Assembly: GCA_023136735.1 (NCBI GenBank) | Contig: JAGLQQ010000219.1 | Span: 1 to 5,327, forward strand | Origin: Candidatus Omnitrophota bacterium | GTDB taxonomy: Bacteria > Omnitrophota > Gorgyraeia > B26-G9 | DNA length: 5,327 bases | Reading direction: 5' to 3' | Program-made: the position numbers and the translations under genes | The notes under the pieces: model-generated | Databases searched by the model: none | What the model saw: only the letters and a program-made list of their open reading frames with translations | Told to the model about the DNA's origin: nothing | Shown here: positions 5,301 to 5,327 of the stretch, in pieces | Numbering within the stretch: the stretch's first letter is position 1 | Layout: the number at the start of each line of letters is the position of its first letter

Positions 5301-5327
5301 TAGCTATTTAGTTTCTGTTCGGAAATA

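Noticed and set aside
1..5327. CRISPR arrays, tRNA or rRNA genes, insertion sequences or phage genes.
   Set aside because: No regularly spaced repeats, RNA gene signatures, transposase motifs or terminal inverted repeats were seen on either strand.

Overview
This window is an oxygen- and peroxide-defence locus of an anaerobic or microaerophilic, low-GC bacterium. Every gene reads on the minus strand, so transcription runs from high to low coordinates. The organism is inferred to be an oxygen-avoiding bacterium because the defence relies on reductases that do not release O2 (rubrerythrin, class II superoxide reductase, flavodiiron protein, rubredoxin), with no catalase or superoxide dismutase in view. 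Strong AGGAGG-type ribosome sites and an AT-rich sequence fit many anaerobic lineages; I cannot assign a phylum from the sequence alone.

Region 1 (about 5327 to 4032) holds a regulatory and reductase pair. A gene-free leader contains a perfect 7-1-7 Fur/PerR-type inverted repeat and a good sigma70-like promoter. The promoter is so close to the first ATG that the perR transcript looks leaderless. perR overlaps by 4 nt a TTG-started FAD/NAD(P)-binding reductase of the ferredoxin-reductase superfamily.

Region 2 (4031 to 3866) is a 166-nt intergenic stretch. It holds a GC-rich hairpin, possibly a terminator, and a 24-bp imperfect palindrome overlapping a putative promoter just before rubrerythrin.

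Region 3 (3865 to 1) is a compact, apparently single operon. In order it encodes rubrerythrin, superoxide reductase, a broken ferritin, a 58-residue half-size ferritin-like protein, thioredoxin, rubredoxin, flavodiiron protein, and a rubrerythrin-like four-helix diiron protein that runs off the window. Gaps are mostly 9 to 50 nt, and most genes have clear ribosome sites.

The inferred working scheme is as follows. An NAD(P)H-linked flavoprotein, possibly the one in region 1, supplies electrons. Rubredoxin passes them to rubrerythrin (H2O2 to water), superoxide reductase (superoxide to H2O2) and the flavodiiron protein (O2 to water, or NO to N2O). Thioredoxin repairs thiols. Ferritin-type proteins would hold the iron, but the true ferritin is disrupted by an 11-nt deletion and an amber codon. 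The least ordinary items are the half-size ferritin-like protein, the decaying ferritin, the leaderless perR with its operator, and the unassigned palindrome before the main operon.
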